DNA from: Ceratodon purpureus
Lineage: Eukaryota > Streptophyta > Bryopsida > Pseudoditrichales > Ditrichaceae
Direction: 5' to 3'
DNA length: 64,000 nucleotides
Assembly: GCA_014871385.1 (NCBI GenBank)
Contig: CM026426.1
Coordinates: 69,855,287-69,919,286, forward strand
The position numbers were made by a program, and so were the translations under genes. Numbering within the stretch: the first letter of the stretch is position 1; each line of letters starts with the position of its first letter. The notes beneath the pieces are model-generated. The model was not told where the DNA came from, searched no databases, and saw nothing but the letters and a program-made list of their open reading frames with translations. Positions 63,821-64,000 of the stretch are shown here, one piece after another.

Positions 63821-64000
63821 CGGTAGTATATATGTACAAGAATAATCATGTACTAGTACACAATGAGAAAACTAAACAAATACGAGAAGTCATAGAGACA
63901 TATAGTGTACCAAGGAAAAATCGAAGAGGTACGACATGAAATACTACGAACTACAGGTATGAAAATGAAATTATTACACAAGAACGTTTAGTGATGGAGC
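63821..64000. other. Flank of the transposon, no feature
   Basis: AT-rich unique sequence to the end of the window. Confidence 0.5.

Overview
This window looks like repeat-dominated nuclear DNA of a streptophyte, meaning a land plant or a close algal relative. The evidence is spliced genes with GT-AG introns, a Lgl/tomosyn-like WD40 gene of plant type, and several eukaryotic DNA-transposon families (CACTA, hAT, Tc1/mariner/pogo). Many transposon-like reading frames are broken by stops that look like C-to-T or G-to-A changes, as expected where methylated DNA decays. I cannot name the species. There are no rRNA or tRNA genes, no CRISPR array and no operon.

Layout. 0-1.2 kb: broken tomosyn-like WD40 gene. 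2.5-6 kb: unknown acidic protein and a decayed CACTA transposase. 6-9 kb: GC-rich repeat island, kinase pseudogene and a three-exon gene of unknown function. 10-27 kb: several copies of one protein family (called VDW/RING here), embedded in direct and inverted repeats, an AT-rich foreign-looking coding block and tRNA-like repeats. 28.6-32.1 kb: multi-exon transposase-like gene. 32.8-39 kb: kinase-like pseudogene, then a hAT transposase flanked by GC-rich repeat islands in opposite orientation. 39-51 kb: more GC-rich islands and further VDW/RING genes. 51-52 kb: second CACTA fragment. 52.7-58.7 kb: a second type of GC-rich island flanking a kinase-like pseudogene and another VDW gene that is split by a short TA-flanked inverted-repeat element. 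59.7-63.8 kb: an apparently complete Tc1/mariner-pogo-type transposon with 20-bp perfect terminal inverted repeats, a TA target duplication and an intact 619-aa transposase.

The most interesting content is a dispersed gene family that I do not recognise. Its members combine (i) an N-terminal domain of about 150 residues ending in V-D/N-W, (ii) a long coiled coil and (iii) in five of seven copies a RING-like Cys/His motif followed by W-x(2,3)-[FW]-G. Copies lie at 10.1-12.1, 14.8-16.9, 24.0-25.8, 41.0-42.2, 43.4-45.3, 48.0-49.4 and 56.0-58.0 kb. Several of these genes, the hAT transposase and the kinase-like genes share one upstream architecture: a 300-600 bp GC-rich short-repeat island, then a TATA-like box 0-35 bp further on, then the gene. 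In two cases adjacent but unrelated genes also share the same 5' leader. My inference is a transposon family, or set of families, that combines a common promoter/terminal cassette with different cargo genes. Coordinates of broken genes are approximate; splice sites are given where the reading frame is preserved exactly.
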